A stretch of DNA of 64,000 nt from Candidatus Pullichristensenella stercorigallinarum (GCA_018712945.1 DVFZ01000100.1:1-64000), one strand, 5' to 3'. Shown: positions 35,236-43,104, numbered from the stretch's first letter. Notes: a model not told the origin generated them from the sequence alone. Made by a program: numbers and translations.

Positions 35236-36114
35236 ATGCGGGAGCTTCTGTTTTCCGTGATCATTCCGGTGTATAATACGCGGCGTTATTTGCAGGAATG
35301 CCTGCAAAGCGCAGTGGGACAGACATTGGAAGATGCGGAATTTATCTGTATAGACGACGGTTCCACAGATGGCTGCGCTGAAATTCTCGCCGCTTTTGCC
35401 CAAAAAGATGCGCGTGTGCGCGTCATCCGCCAGGAAAATGCCGGGCTTTCTGCGGCGCGCAACAGGGGAATGGAGGCGGCGCAGGGGGAATACCTATGCT
35501 TTCTGGACAGCGACGATCTGCTCATGTGCGATGCGCTTGAGACGATGCGCGCTTGTATCCTTCAGGAACGCCCGGATATGGTTTTGTTCGAGTGTGAAGT
35601 ATTCTGCACGCCGCAGGTACGGGAAATCCCTCCGGACATACTGCGGCGCTCGCGCGCCTATGCAGGGCGATGGAACGGCGAACAACTGTATGTGGATATG
35701 TATCGCGCCGGTGATTACCGTTGCATGGTCTGGAGCCAGTGCATGCGCCGCGCCTTTGCAGAAGAAAAGCGCCTGCGCTTTGACGCAGGCCTTCTCTATG
35801 AAGACGAACTGTTTTCCCTGCGGGCGATGCTCGCGGCGGAAAGCGTGCGCCATTTGTACAGGCCGCTGTACCGTTACCGCCAGCGCTCAGATTCCATTGT
35901 CAATTCGCCGCGTTCCCTGCTCAAGCTCATCTCCAAACTGCACATCGCTCTGGAAGAAGCGGGCCTGTGCATGCAGGGTGGCATTTCTTCCGCGGCCCGC
36001 TTTTGCGTATTGGATGCGGCGAAGGGTATGTTGGAAAACGTGCGGCGCGAATACGCCGGCTATTTTTCCGACGCCCGTTCCTCGCAGGCCGAGCAGTCGC
36101 CCGCGCAGCCTTGA
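35236..36114 (+). CDS. Family 2 glycosyltransferase (GT-A fold)
   Basis: 292 residues. FSVIIPVYNTRRYLQECLQSAVGQTLEDAEFICIDDGSTDGCAEIL is the nucleotide-sugar-binding start; RVIRQENAGLSAARNRGMEAAQGEYLCFLDSDDLL contains the DxD metal site (DSDD). The C-terminal half (DALETMRACI..., LYEDELFSLRAMLAAESV) matches capsule or teichoic-type transferases such as EpsJ/CpsI. Donor and acceptor are unknown. The last 55 bp overlap the convergent GNAT gene. Ribosome site AAAGGTGGGG. Confidence 0.88.
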   Translation: MRELLFSVIIPVYNTRRYLQECLQSAVGQTLEDAEFICIDDGSTDGCAEILAAFAQKDARVRVIRQENAGLSAARNRGMEAAQGEYLCFLDSDDLLMCDALETMRACILQERPDMVLFECEVFCTPQVREIPPDILRRSRAYAGRWNGEQLYVDMYRAGDYRCMVWSQCMRRAFAEEKRLRFDAGLLYEDELFSLRAMLAAESVRHLYRPLYRYRQRSDSIVNSPRSLLKLISKLHIALEEAGLCMQGGISSAARFCVLDAAKGMLENVRREYAGYFSDARSSQAEQSPAQP

Positions 36115-36587
36115 CAGCGGCGCGCGCCGCCGCAACTGCCTTCCAGATTGATTTCTTCGGCCTCGGCCTTCATCATCCGGTGGGGCACGCCCTCGTCGTC
36201 ATACACCTCGCCGTAGGGCTTGAAACCATAGCGGGCATAAAAGTCCACCACGGGAAGCTGCGCGCCGATATACACCGCGGTTGCACCCAATTCCAGCGCC
36301 CGGTACAGGAGCATGCGCACGATGAGGTCGCCAAGGCCCTGCCCGCGCGCCTCGCGCAGAACGCACACGCGGCCAATCTGGAAATGGCTGTGATCGTCGA
36401 TATAGAGCCGCCCCGTGCCCGCCGGGCGGTCGTTTTCGTCAAAGGCGAGGGCGTAGACGGCCAGTTTGTCATACCCGTCGATTTCTGTATCGGGCGAAAA
36501 GCCCTGTTCGTCCACAAACACGCGCTTGCGTATATCCATCACCGCGCTGGGATCGTCCTGCGAGGTCAGGAATTTGCCACGGATCAT
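36060..36587 (-). CDS. GNAT family N-acetyltransferase with Cys-rich C-terminus
   Basis: 175 residues from the ATG at 36587 (AAGGTGG 8 bases upstream). GNAT core: VMDIRKRVFVDEQGF, AVYALAFDENDRPAGTGRLYIDD, the acetyl-CoA loop IGRVCVLREARGQGLGDLIVRMLL, and GAQLPVVDFYARYGFKPYGEVYDDEGVPHRMM, closest to the ElaA-like branch. An extra tail holds five cysteines (CGGARRCQGCAGDCSAC), perhaps a metal site. The tail is encoded opposite the end of the glycosyltransferase gene. Substrate unknown. Confidence 0.85.
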   Translation of the reverse strand: MIRGKFLTSQDDPSAVMDIRKRVFVDEQGFSPDTEIDGYDKLAVYALAFDENDRPAGTGRLYIDDHSHFQIGRVCVLREARGQGLGDLIVRMLLYRALELGATAVYIGAQLPVVDFYARYGFKPYGEVYDDEGVPHRMMKAEAEEINLEGSCGGARRCQGCAGDCSACEERASEK

Positions 36588-36667
36588 CGTTTTTTCCACC
36601 TTTCAAGCATTGTATTTATTGTACCACCGCCGGATGCGATTTTGTAGCCCCAAAGCGCAAATAACTG

Positions 36668-36696
36668 TTGATTTTTTTGCATACAGCGGGTATAAT
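36668..36696 (+). promoter_or_regulatory. Promoter of the DUF1292 gene
   Basis: TTGATT (36668-36673), 17 bp, TATAAT (36691-36696), 53 bp before the start. Confidence 0.75.
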
Positions 36697-36749
36697 AAGT
36701 GCGAATGGGCGGGGCCTGTTCAATACACCGAAGAAAGGAGCGTGACGAA

Positions 36750-37073
36750 ATGGATGAGGAACTGGATCTCGTCGTCTTTGAGGATGATGAGGGCAACGAA
36801 ATCACCATGGAGGTGCTCGATTATTTCTTCTACGAGGGTAAGGAATACGCTCTGTTGGCAGAGGTAGACGAGGACGACGAATGCGGATGCGAGGAGTGCG
36901 GCGATGATTGCGATCATCAGCGCGACGCCTACATCATGGAAGTCGTTGCCGTCGGCGACGATCAGGAGGAATTTGTTCCCGTCGCCGAGGAGCTGGCAGA
37001 CAAGCTCATCGAGATCGTCCAGAACGAGCTTTTCGAGGATGACGAGGAAGCCGGGGACGACGAGGAGGAATAA
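36750..37073 (+). CDS. DUF1292 family acidic protein (YrzB-like)
   Basis: 107 residues, about 40 percent Asp/Glu. LDLVVFEDDEGNEITMEVLDYFFYEGKEYALLAEV is the family core (VTLIDEEGNE-x-x-F-x-V-L-x-x-F-x-x-x-x-KEYALL), then a Cys cluster CGCEECGDDC, and EFVPVAEELADKLIEIVQNELFED. Firmicute DUF1292 proteins are often encoded near the Holliday-junction resolvase YrrK and IreB; here it stands alone. Function unknown. The ATG follows AAAGGAG. Confidence 0.88.
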   Translation: MDEELDLVVFEDDEGNEITMEVLDYFFYEGKEYALLAEVDEDDECGCEECGDDCDHQRDAYIMEVVAVGDDQEEFVPVAEELADKLIEIVQNELFEDDEEAGDDEEE

Positions 37074-37104
37074 CCGGCGCCTTGCAAGGGCGACGGGAGC
37101 CGGT

Positions 37105-37360
37105 GGCCGCTCCGCCAAATGGCGGGGCGGCTTCAGGATGTTGACGAAGTCAACAGACTGCCAGAGGGATGAGAAAGATTGCAAGACAAGGAAGCAAACT
37201 TGCAGACAAGGGAGCTTACATGGACGTAAGTGACCGCAGGCTGCAAGTTTGCTGACGCAGTAAGCGGAAATTGCTTTTCCATTCCTTTTTGAGAAAGCAA
37301 TTTTCGCGTTTGCAGGCTTTATCAGCGCTCTGCGGCCGCTCCGCCAAATGGCGGGGCGGC
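37105..37360 (-). repeat. Dispersed structured intergenic repeat, copy B (inverted)
   Basis: A 199-bp body (37134-37332) read leftward aligns along its whole length with copy A. It is bracketed by two identical 27-bp direct repeats (37105-37131 and 37334-37360), each a hairpin CCGCTCCGCC-AAAT-GGCGGGGCGG, different in sequence from the brackets of copy A. The central stem is perfect here: GCAAACTTGCAG (37194-37205) with CTGCAAGTTTGC (37241-37252). The second stem reads GCTTT/AAAGC where copies A and C have GCC/GGC, a paired change on both arms. Located between the DUF1292 and alkyltransferase-like genes, opposite to their direction. Confidence 0.9.
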
Positions 37361-37383
37361 CTTTCGACATTCAGGGAGGACGC

Positions 37384-37674
37384 ATGAACGCCTTTTATCA
37401 GCAGGTATACGACCTCGTGGCCCAGATTCCCCGCGGCAAGGTGATTTCCTATGGGCAGATTGCCCGCGTGCTCTGCCGTCCCCGCGCGGCGCGCGAGGTG
37501 GGGCGTGCCATGCGCTTCTGCCCGCCGCACTTGCCCTGGCAGCGCGTGGTGATGCGAGATGGTTCCATCGCCGCCGGCGGCGATCCCGCCATGCGGCGCC
37601 GGATGCTGGAAGACGAGGGCGTGGCCTTCCGGCCCGATGGCCGCGTGGATATGGACGCCTGCCGCTGGTTGTGA
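37384..37674 (+). CDS. Alkyltransferase-like (ATL) DNA-binding protein of the MGMT family
   Basis: 96 residues, only the DNA-binding domain: FYQQVYDLVAQIPRGKVISYGQIARVLCRPRAAREVGRAMRFCP, then PWQRVV where true O6-alkylguanine methyltransferases have PCHRVV. The reactive cysteine is therefore Trp, as in ATL proteins, which flag alkylguanine lesions for nucleotide excision repair rather than repair them directly. The ATG at 37384 follows GGAGGACGC. Confidence 0.93.
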   Translation: MNAFYQQVYDLVAQIPRGKVISYGQIARVLCRPRAAREVGRAMRFCPPHLPWQRVVMRDGSIAAGGDPAMRRRMLEDEGVAFRPDGRVDMDACRWL

Positions 37675-37719
37675 GCCTTTTTGAAAAAACGCTTCCCCCG
37701 CGAACGGAGGAAGCGTTTT

Positions 37720-38715
37720 TCAGGCGATCATCGTTACCAGTTCAAAGAGAATCATCAGCGAAAGCACGTCTACCACAGTGGTCAAAAGCGGGCCGGCCAT
37801 CAGCGCCGGGTCCAGGCGCAAAAGCCGCGCCAGCATCGGCAAGAGGGTGCCCAGCGCGTTGGCCGCCACCACGGTGAGGAATACTGCCAGCGAAATGGCC
37901 GCCGCCTCCAGCGCCGTGTTTCCGGAAATCAGAACCATGCGCAGGAAATTGACCGCGCCCAACCCCAGGCCGCAGATGAGCGATGTAAGCAGTTCCTTGC
38001 CCAGCGCCACGCCCGTGTCGCGCGGGGCAAGCTCGTCCAACGCCAGGGCGCGGATAATCAATGTGGAGGACTGCGAGCCGGCGTTGCCGCCCGTGTCCAT
38101 CAGCATCGGCATGTTGCTGACCATCACGCCGCCCATCGCCGAAGCCAGCAAAAGGGCCTCGTAGCTTTGAATCAGCCACGCGCACAGTACCGACGAGGCC
38201 ATTAGAATCAGCAACCAGGGCAGGCGGTGCAGCGCCAGTGTCCAGACGCTGGAGGCGGCGTAATCGTCCTCATTGGGCACCAGGGCGGCCATGCGCTCAA
38301 AGTCTTCAGTGTCTTCTTCTTCGATGACGTCCACGATGTTGTTGACCCCGATTGCGCCCACCAGCCGCCCGGATTCGTCGGTGACGGGCAGGCTGATCAG
38401 GTCATATTTGCGCACCAGCATGGCCGCTTCCTGCTGGTCGTCGCCGGTCTTTACGGCGTAGAAGGCCGTGTCCATCAGGCTTTCCAGCGTCGCGTTGTCC
38501 CTCGCGGCCAACAGGGTGCGCATTTCCAGCGTGCCCAGCAGACGGCCGTCCGCGCCGGTGACGAAAATGGTGTAAATCGCGTCGCTGTCCAGCCCTGAGA
38601 CGCGCACGGCGCGAATGGCGTCGTCCGCGCGCATGTTCGCGCGCAGGCGCACAAATTCGGGCGTCATGATTGCGCCCGCCGTGTTTTCCAAGACGTTTTC
38701 CATGGTTTCAATCAT
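37720..38715 (-). CDS. MgtE-type magnesium transporter lacking the N domain
   Basis: 331 residues; usual MgtE proteins have about 450. It begins directly in the CBS pair (AGAIMTPEFVRLRANMRADDAIRAVR and KYDLISLPVTDESGRLVGAIGVNNIVDVIEEED), then five membrane segments with the pore motif MPMLMDTGGNAGSQSSTLIIRALALDEL. The acidic N domain that helps close the channel at high Mg2+ is missing, so gating may differ. The ATG at 38715 is preferred over GTG 38724, as AAAGGAG then has 8-base spacing. It has its own consensus promoter and a leader with an upstream ORF. Confidence 0.9.
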   Translation of the reverse strand: MIETMENVLENTAGAIMTPEFVRLRANMRADDAIRAVRVSGLDSDAIYTIFVTGADGRLLGTLEMRTLLAARDNATLESLMDTAFYAVKTGDDQQEAAMLVRKYDLISLPVTDESGRLVGAIGVNNIVDVIEEEDTEDFERMAALVPNEDDYAASSVWTLALHRLPWLLILMASSVLCAWLIQSYEALLLASAMGGVMVSNMPMLMDTGGNAGSQSSTLIIRALALDELAPRDTGVALGKELLTSLICGLGLGAVNFLRMVLISGNTALEAAAISLAVFLTVVAANALGTLLPMLARLLRLDPALMAGPLLTTVVDVLSLMILFELVTMIA

Positions 38716-38802
38716 TTCCCGCACTCCTTTCGCAATACAAAGTAGACGTCAGCCCCAACGGGCGGCGCCGTTCAGCAGAAAGATGGGGAAACAAGCGATG
38801 GG

Positions 38803-38862
38803 TCAGCGAACACGCGCGGCCCATGCGCCCGGTTTCCTTCGACTTCCGCCGCAGTCGTCCAC
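38803..38862 (-). CDS. Upstream leader ORF in the mgtE mRNA
   Basis: 19 codons from GTG (38862-38860) to TGA (38805-38803), preceded by AAGGAGGTGG, a stronger ribosome site than that of mgtE. The peptide reads MDDCGGSRRKPGAWAARVR, basic and lacking any family match. Its placement, 35 bp behind a consensus promoter and 87 bp before mgtE, is that of a translated leader peptide controlling a downstream gene. It could also be a stand-alone small protein. Confidence 0.5.
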   Translation of the reverse strand: MDDCGGSRRKPGAWAARVR

Positions 38863-38896
38863 GCGAGTCCACCTCCTTGAAAGATAGGTCATATTC

Positions 38897-38925
38897 ATTA
38901 TAAGCGATTTTCCGGCCTCTGTCAA
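38897..38925 (-). promoter_or_regulatory. Consensus promoter of the mgtE unit
   Basis: Leftward TTGACA (38925-38920), exactly 17 bp, TATAAT (38902-38897). The -35 overlaps the stop codon of rluD. Confidence 0.88.
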
Positions 38926-39839
38926 CGCAATTCGAGGCGCTTTAGCCAGGCCAAAAACCGCGGCTCCGGCTGAGCTTCAAAGCGCATGCGCTTGCCGGTG
39001 GCGGGGTGGTCAAAGCCGATGACCGCCGCATGTAAAAGCTGCCCGCCGGCGACGGGATAGGGCGATTTCTTCGGCCCATACACCGGGTCGCCCAGCACTG
39101 GATGGCCGATGGAGGCCATATGCACGCGGATTTGATGCGTGCGCCCGGTTTCCAGCCGCGCTTCAATATAGGAACAGCCGCGCAGTTCCTCCAGCACGCG
39201 CCAGTGCGTCACCGCACGGCGTCCGCCTTCGCGGATGGCCATTTTTTTGCGGTCGGAGGGGTGGCGGCCGATGGGCGCGTCCACCACGCCGAGAGGCTCC
39301 CGAAAGCGGTCGATGCAGATGGCGAGATAGGCGCGCTCCACGCTGTGTTCCTTGATTTGTTCCGCAAGGGATACGTGGGCGCGGTCGTTTTTGGCCACGA
39401 GCAGCAGCCCCGAGGTGTCCTTGTCGATGCGGTGTACCAGCCCCGGCCGCTTTTCCCCGCCCACGCCGGAAAGGTTGTCCAGATGAAAGAGCAGGGCGTT
39501 GACCAGCGTGCCGTCCGGGTTGCCCGCAGCCGGGTGCACAACCATGCCCGAGGGCTTGTAAACGACGGCCAGGTCGTCGTCCTCATAAACGATGCGCAGG
39601 TCGATGTCCTGCGCATCCAGGGACGGCTCGCGTGCTTCCGGGATTTCCAGGTGTACCTCGTCGCCTGCGCGCAGGCGCAAGCCGGCCTTGCTCGCCGCCG
39701 CGCCGTTGACAAGCGCCTGCCCTTCGCCAATGAGGTTGCCCACGCGCGAGCGCGTCAGCTCCGTGCGCGCGGTTATGTAGGCGTCTAGCCGTTCCCCGGC
39801 CTCGCCGGGTTCCACATGCCAGTAGAGGTTTTCAGCCAT
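38922..39839 (-). CDS. rluD: RluA/RluD-family 23S rRNA pseudouridine synthase
   Basis: 305 residues. An S4 domain (GERLDAYITARTELTRSRVGNLIGEGQALVNGAAA) precedes the catalytic part: VVYKPSGMVVHPAAG, GLVHRIDKDTSGLLLVAKND (catalytic Asp in HRIDKDTSG), ARLETGRTHQIRVHMASIGHPVLGDPVYG. Members of this ylyB/rluD branch modify 23S rRNA. Overlaps lspA by 8 bp, the usual firmicute order lspA-rluD. Confidence 0.93.
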   Translation of the reverse strand: MAENLYWHVEPGEAGERLDAYITARTELTRSRVGNLIGEGQALVNGAAASKAGLRLRAGDEVHLEIPEAREPSLDAQDIDLRIVYEDDDLAVVYKPSGMVVHPAAGNPDGTLVNALLFHLDNLSGVGGEKRPGLVHRIDKDTSGLLLVAKNDRAHVSLAEQIKEHSVERAYLAICIDRFREPLGVVDAPIGRHPSDRKKMAIREGGRRAVTHWRVLEELRGCSYIEARLETGRTHQIRVHMASIGHPVLGDPVYGPKKSPYPVAGGQLLHAAVIGFDHPATGKRMRFEAQPEPRFLAWLKRLELR

Positions 39840-40272
39840 GTTTTTGCCCTCCCTCCGCGCGCAAAAGGGCGATGAAGGCCAGGACGCAGCCCAGCACGAC
39901 GCACACGTCCGCTACGTTGAACACCGGGAAGCGGATGAAGTCAAATTCCAAAAAGTCGATCACATAGCCGTAGCGCAGGCGGTCGTACAGGTTGGAAAGC
40001 CCGCCCGCGAACACCAGCCACAGCCCGGCGCGCGCCGTTTTCTGCATTTGCGGAAAGCGGAAAAGCACGAACAGCAGCGCCGCGCATAAAACCAGCACCA
40101 GCGCGACCAAGAGCACCGTGCGCCCGGAAAATACGCCAAAGGCCGCGCCGTAATTGCGCACTGGCCGGAAGTTCAAAATTCCCGGCAGTGCCGGGATGGG
40201 GCCGTCCAGCGTCAGCGACCACAGCTTTGTGACTCGGTCGAGCGCGAACGCCACGATCGCCAGCCAGAGCAT
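39832..40272 (-). CDS. lspA: Lipoprotein signal peptidase (signal peptidase II)
   Basis: 146 residues from the ATG at 40272 (CAAGGA upstream; an in-frame ATG at 40296 also has a ribosome site). Four membrane segments. Catalytic aspartates lie in LSNLYDRLRYGYVIDFLEF and FPVFNVADVCVVLG; NYGAAFGVF is the other conserved block. It cuts prolipoproteins after Lgt has modified them. Its presence contrasts with the lipobox-free binding proteins in this window. Confidence 0.94.
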   Translation of the reverse strand: MLWLAIVAFALDRVTKLWSLTLDGPIPALPGILNFRPVRNYGAAFGVFSGRTVLLVALVLVLCAALLFVLFRFPQMQKTARAGLWLVFAGGLSNLYDRLRYGYVIDFLEFDFIRFPVFNVADVCVVLGCVLAFIALLRAEGGQKHG

Positions 40273-40273
40273 G

Positions 40274-40546
40274 TTACATCCTTGCCTGAATCGCATTGAT
40301 GACCTCCGCGAGAAATCCGCCGATGACGGGGATATTCTCCACCACGATATTTTTCAGGATTACCGCGCACAACGCCGCCAGCACTGCGAAGCCCAGCGTA
40401 AAGCCAAAGCCGCGCAGCATGCCGTAAAGCAGGTTGTCAAAGATCAGACGGCGGCGGTTGGAAATATGTTCCACATATTCATCCAGTTGCATCCGTTCCA
40501 GCGTACCGGCCAGCTTTTCCAGGCGCCGCTCCAGTTCGTCGTTCAC
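40274..40546 (-). CDS. DUF5665 small membrane protein
   Basis: 90 residues from the GTG at 40546 (GGAGGGG upstream). An N-terminal coiled stretch NDELERRLEKLAGTLERMQLDEYVEHISNRRRLIFDNLLYGMLRGFGFTLGFAVLAALCAVILKNI fits DUF5665: a helix, then one membrane hairpin, then PVIGGFLAEVINAI. Function unknown. It takes the place ileS has between divIVA and lspA in Bacillus. Confidence 0.8.
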   Translation of the reverse strand: MNDELERRLEKLAGTLERMQLDEYVEHISNRRRLIFDNLLYGMLRGFGFTLGFAVLAALCAVILKNIVVENIPVIGGFLAEVINAIQARM

Positions 40547-40612
40547 GCGCGTCCCCTCCTCTGGCAAAGGTTTCCCGCATGCGGGGGAAGGTATGCGCGC
40601 AAAATAGCGCGA

Positions 40613-40640
40613 GGCGGCGCGGCTTTCTTGCCACGCCGCC
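40613..40640 (-). terminator. Weak hairpin between divIVA and the DUF5665 gene
   Basis: GGCGGCG/CGCCGCC (40613-40619 with 40634-40640), extended by TGGC/GCCG-type pairing, followed leftward by TCGCGCTATTTT. Possible partial terminator that divides the division cluster. Confidence 0.4.
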
Positions 40641-40745
40641 CCACGAAGCGGTTTTAAAGCGCGGTATACATGCGCTCCAATCGGAAATCCGCATGCCGGA
40701 TGGCCTTGCGGCGGTGGGGCTCGATGGCCCTGCCCGCCGGCCCTG

Positions 40746-41324
40746 TCAGTCAAACAGGGAATCCGTCTCCTTGAGTACCTGCACCTGCCCTTCCACCAGG
40801 CGGCGGAAGTTGGCGCGGTAGGTAGCAATGGTCTTGCGGATGTTGTCGGCCTCGGCCTTGACGCCCTCGGCCTCCACCTTGGCGTTGGAAACGGTGGTAG
40901 CGGCCTGCTCCTCAGCGGAGGAGATCAACTCCTGGGCCTTCTTGCGCGCTTCGGCCACGGTATCGTCGGCGATGCGCTGGGCGTTGACCAGCGTGTCGCG
41001 CATGGCCAGCTCCAGGTTTTTAAAATAGCTCGGCTCGTCGTAGGCGGTTTCCGTGCTCGCGACTGTTTCCACAGGTGCGGGCGCGGGTGTGGGCGCGGGC
41101 GTCGGGGCGGCTTCCACGGCCGGAGCGTTCGCGGAGGCGGCGAGCTTTTCGTTCTCCGCCTGCAGCGTCTTGACCTGCTCGGCCAGCGCCATGTTCTCGC
41201 GGATGAGGACGCTCAACTGATCGGAGATCTCGTCGAGAAAATCATCGACTTCTTCGATGTTGTAGCCATCCCGCTTCTGTCTGCTGAACTCTTTTTCCTG
41301 AATATCCCTGACACTGATCGGCAT
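40746..41324 (-). CDS. divIVA: DivIVA domain protein
   Basis: 192 residues. MPISVRDIQEKEFSRQKRDGYNIEEVDDFLDEISDQLSVLIREN is the curved-membrane-binding DivIVA start; a Pro/Ala/Thr linker (about 75-90) leads to a long coiled coil (AMRDTLVNAQRIADDTVAEARKKAQELISSAEEQAATTV). It marks poles and division sites and recruits division or growth proteins. It follows ylmH in the conserved order. The ATG follows AAAGGGAGAG. Confidence 0.93.
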   Translation of the reverse strand: MPISVRDIQEKEFSRQKRDGYNIEEVDDFLDEISDQLSVLIRENMALAEQVKTLQAENEKLAASANAPAVEAAPTPAPTPAPAPVETVASTETAYDEPSYFKNLELAMRDTLVNAQRIADDTVAEARKKAQELISSAEEQAATTVSNAKVEAEGVKAEADNIRKTIATYRANFRRLVEGQVQVLKETDSLFD

Positions 41325-41448
41325 GTTTTCTCTCCCTTTCGTTGCAGTGCGCGCGTTGGTTACAATGCGCGATCGTAGAATCGTCCTCTTTCGGTATTCG
41401 TCGTGGGGGGATAAAATCCTCCCCTTTATCGGAAAAGTTGAATTTTCT

Positions 41449-42183
41449 TCACTTTCCGTACACGAACAAACGCATTCCCACGCGACCCTTGCGGGTAAGG
41501 CCGGTGATTTCACGCAGGCGAAAGCGCCCCAGCCCCCGCGCGGAGACGATATCGCCCTCATCAAGATGGCAATCGCCCCTCGTTTCCACCACATGGTTGA
41601 CCTTGACCAGTTCCGCGCGCACGAGGGATTGCGCCTCCTGCCGCGAAAGGTCGTAGGCAGCGGCGAGCACGGCGTCCAACCGCTCGGAGGGGACGGTGCG
41701 GTACACAAGCGCGCCTTCCGGTTCCGGCGGTACGACTTCTTCGCCGCAGGCGGAAACGCGCACCTTCACGCGCCCGCAGCTCTCCAGGTTGCCCAGCACG
41801 TAGTCCGCCACGTCCGCGTGTACAAAAACCAGCGCGCCCTCTTTGAGCAGGGCGATGTCTCCCAGCGTTTCCCGGGCCACGCCCAGGCCCATCAGCGCGC
41901 CCAATATGTCGCGGTGGCCGGGCGAGCCGTAGCGCGGGTTCCAGGAAAGCAAAAGACGGCGGATGGGGAAGGAAAGCTCCCCGGAATCCCCCGAATAAAA
42001 GCCCGCCACGCGGCGTTCTGCGCCGTCATAGCCGCCAAAGAAAGCGACCGCGCAGCCCGCGGCGTTGGCGGCGGCGCGGCAGAGCGCTTCGCTGGGCGGC
42101 TCCAGAAAGCGCGTACAGGCGCAAACGCCCGTGTGCGCGGCGCGCATGGCCAATTCACGCAGGCGCTTTGCTTCCACATCCAT
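41449..42183 (-). CDS. ylmH: S4-domain RNA-binding protein YlmH
   Basis: 244 residues. YlmH-type N-terminal domain (RFLEPPSEALCRAAAN, AFFGGYDGAERRVAGFY, LGALMGLGVARETLGDI) and a C-terminal S4 domain (SERLDAVLAAAYDLSRQEAQSLVRAELVKVNHVVETRGDCHLDEGDIVSARGLGRFRL). YlmH binds stalled ribosomal 50S-tRNA complexes and aids rescue in Bacillus. It starts 2 bp after yggT. Confidence 0.93.
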   Translation of the reverse strand: MDVEAKRLRELAMRAAHTGVCACTRFLEPPSEALCRAAANAAGCAVAFFGGYDGAERRVAGFYSGDSGELSFPIRRLLLSWNPRYGSPGHRDILGALMGLGVARETLGDIALLKEGALVFVHADVADYVLGNLESCGRVKVRVSACGEEVVPPEPEGALVYRTVPSERLDAVLAAAYDLSRQEAQSLVRAELVKVNHVVETRGDCHLDEGDIVSARGLGRFRLREITGLTRKGRVGMRLFVYGK

Positions 42184-42185
42184 GC

Positions 42186-42482
42186 TCAATACAACCCCAA
42201 TGGCAGGAAGACGCGGGCGTAGAGCACGAGCAGCAGCTCGCTGACGATGTTGACGCCAATCATCGCAAACCAGAGGGTAAAGTCGATGGGCCATCCCGTG
42301 CGGCGCATCACCCACATCGCCGGGCGGCGGAAGGGGCGCACGAACGGATAGATGAACTTGGCCAACAGCTCCACCAGGCGGCTGTTGAAGCGCAGAAGCG
42401 TCAATATCCAGTAGACGAACATGGCGAGGCTGAGGAGACGTAAAAACACCCGCACAGCATCGATGACGGAGTACATGGTCAT
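42186..42482 (-). CDS. ylmG: YggT family membrane protein (YlmG)
   Basis: 98 residues with two membrane segments (about 9-30 and 68-90) and the family loop NSRLVELLAKFIYPFVRPFRR. YggT/YlmG proteins affect division-site or thylakoid nucleoid organisation; the mechanism is unclear. Ribosome site GGAGG, ATG at 42482; a second ATG lies two codons on. Confidence 0.9.
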   Translation of the reverse strand: MTMYSVIDAVRVFLRLLSLAMFVYWILTLLRFNSRLVELLAKFIYPFVRPFRRPAMWVMRRTGWPIDFTLWFAMIGVNIVSELLLVLYARVFLPLGLY

Positions 42483-42485
42483 GGA

Positions 42486-43088
42486 TCAGAACCTCCGCTC
42501 CACGTCATAGGTTTCGTTGACCTCGACGGTATTGGGCGCCAGCACATAGGTGCGGTCGGAGGCTTTGCGGATGGTGGCGCTCAGGGCGAACACCGCGCCC
42601 GAGAGCGTGTCGATGGCGCGTTGGGTGAGCTTGGGGTCGATTTCATCCAGCGTCAAAACCACCACGTTGCCGGCGATGAGGCTGTCGATGACGTCACAGC
42701 AGTCCTCCAGCGTGTTCAGCGAACACATCAGCGTGCGCTGGCGCTGCACGCGCGTCTGGGTGCGCTGCGAAGACGGCTCGTAGGCGCTGGAACGGGTGCT
42801 CTCCCGCGGCGTATAGTCGTAGCCCGTGGATGTACTGCGCCGCGAGGTGGGCGTGGACACGCGCGTGGAGCCGTAGCGGTCCGAGCCATAGCGCGAGCGC
42901 TCGTCCTTGACGATGGTACGCCGGCGGGTATCCTCCGTGCGCGAGCGCTGCTGCTTGGGCACATAGGTAGACGGACGGCCATAGCCGTCTGCGTACCCAT
43001 CGCCTGCCGCGGCCCTCTGTGGCTCATCGTCGTCTACCAGGCCGATGAAGTTCAGAAATTTGTTTACGCCGCCCTGCTTGCGAGCCAT
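42486..43088 (-). CDS. sepF: Cell division protein SepF
   Basis: 200 residues. The start MARKQGGVNKFLNFIGLVDDDE includes a short amphipathic membrane helix, then a basic Ser/Thr/Arg-rich linker (about 25-115), then the SepF core (LMCSLNTLEDCCDVIDSLIAGNVVVLTLDEIDPKLTQRAIDTLSGAVFALSATIRKASDRTYVLAPNTVEV). SepF tethers and bundles FtsZ at the septum. The linker is longer and more basic than in Bacillus. Confidence 0.95.
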   Translation of the reverse strand: MARKQGGVNKFLNFIGLVDDDEPQRAAAGDGYADGYGRPSTYVPKQQRSRTEDTRRRTIVKDERSRYGSDRYGSTRVSTPTSRRSTSTGYDYTPRESTRSSAYEPSSQRTQTRVQRQRTLMCSLNTLEDCCDVIDSLIAGNVVVLTLDEIDPKLTQRAIDTLSGAVFALSATIRKASDRTYVLAPNTVEVNETYDVERRF

Positions 43089-43104
43089 TGCGATTCCTCC
43101 CTGC

